From: Candidatus Dojkabacteria bacterium UBA5209
Lineage (GTDB): Bacteria > Patescibacteriota > Dojkabacteria > SC72
Length of the DNA: 5,397 nt
Assembly (NCBI GenBank): GCA_002412645.1
Contig: DHVL01000006.1
Location: 4,772-10,168 of the forward strand
Direction of reading: 5' to 3'
Positions within the stretch are counted from its first letter, which is position 1. Each line of letters begins with the position of its first letter. Of this stretch, positions 5,036 through 5,397 are shown one piece after another. The position numbers and the translations under genes are program-made. Under the pieces are notes generated by a model, which saw only the letters and a list, made by a program, of their open reading frames with translations, did not search any database and was not told where the DNA came from.

Positions 5036-5397
5036 ATGATTCTTTACATTACCTCAAACCAAAATAAAATAGTAACAGCTACTAGATTACTTGAACCCTT
5101 TGGGGTTAAGGTAGAAGGTCTAAAAGTAGACGGGATAATTGAACCTCAAACAGAAAATATTGAAGAAATATCTATGATTAAGGCTAAACAAGCCTTTGAA
5201 AAAGTTAAGAAGCCATTAATAGTTAGTGATGGAAGTTGGATAATACCTGCTTTAAATGGTTTTCCTGGTCCATATATGGCATTTGTTAATAAGTGGTTTA
5301 CCTCTGAGGATTTTCTTAATCTAATGAAAGAGAAAGATAATAGGGAGATTATACTTAGAGAGTGTGTTACATATATTGATAAAGATCAAATAAAAAC
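5036..5397 (+). CDS. RdgB/HAM1-family non-canonical purine NTP pyrophosphatase, 5' part
   Basis: The open frame begins at 5036 and runs off the window after 120 complete codons, against roughly 190-200 residues for the family. These enzymes hydrolyse ITP, dITP and XTP to monophosphates and keep deaminated purines out of nucleic acids. ITSNQNKI (5-12) is the nucleotide-binding T.N..K start of the fold. IIEPQTENIEEIS (34-46) matches the region before the first long helix. SDGSWIIPALNGFPGPYM (64-81) is the signature, normally (E/D)D(S/T)GL..DAL.G.PG.YS. Asp65 keeps the catalytic metal-binding position, but SW replaces the usual G-L and PALNG replaces DALNG, which places it in a divergent subfamily. 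The start is fixed because the first strand begins at residue 2. It follows repeat C and its own promoter, so it is the next unit of the series. Confidence 0.85.
   Translation, partial: MILYITSNQNKIVTATRLLEPFGVKVEGLKVDGIIEPQTENIEEISMIKAKQAFEKVKKPLIVSDGSWIIPALNGFPGPYMAFVNKWFTSEDFLNLMKEKDNREIILRECVTYIDKDQIK

Overview
The window is an AT-rich bacterial segment, roughly one third G+C by eye. Every readable gene uses the standard code and every visible stop is TAA. No convincing Shine-Dalgarno sequence precedes any start. Instead, several forward genes have a good -10 hexamer ending about 6 or 7 bases before the start codon, so the start codon would be the first transcribed codon (leaderless mRNA). 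Low G+C and leaderless expression would suit a small-genome lineage such as Patescibacteria/CPR, but nothing here fixes the taxon. No TGA recoding is needed to read the genes.

Layout. Bases 1-23 are the 3' end of a tRNA with an encoded CCA. Then come an inositol-monophosphatase/CysQ-like phosphatase (74-958), a cytoplasmic S41-type peptidase (1015-2139) and an aminoglycoside/choline-kinase-like phosphotransferase (about 2251-3086) whose N-terminal end is out of frame with its apparent start. A minus-strand pair follows: a class I SAM methyltransferase (4319-3552) and a GNAT acetyltransferase (3530-3072). The plus strand then carries a small YHGS-type protein (4410-4790) whose frame continues after an in-frame TAA to 4961, and the beginning of an RdgB/HAM1-type NTP pyrophosphatase (5036 to the window end).

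The most striking signal is in the gaps. Three 31-base direct repeats (957-987, 2156-2186, 4980-5010) sit just after the phosphatase, peptidase and YHGS genes and just before the promoter of the next gene. They align without gaps and share 17 of 31 positions. Both ends resemble the 3' end of the tRNA at the window edge: a GTTC.A T-loop-like left end and a CACCAT/TACCAT right end, with four extra bases between. Each unit therefore looks like a self-contained promoter-plus-gene cassette bounded by tRNA-3'-end-like junctions, next to a tRNA gene. This suggests a tRNA-anchored tandem array of gene cassettes, integron-like in layout but not in repeat sequence. No recombinase lies in the window, so mobility is inference.

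The genes encode unrelated small enzymes acting on phosphates, nucleotides, peptides or acyl and methyl groups, with no common pathway visible. Three show lesions or changes: Asn replaces a metal-ligand Asp in the phosphatase, the kinase has an apparent one-base frameshift, and an in-frame stop splits the YHGS gene. This fits an accessory region with loose selection, but sequencing error is possible for each.
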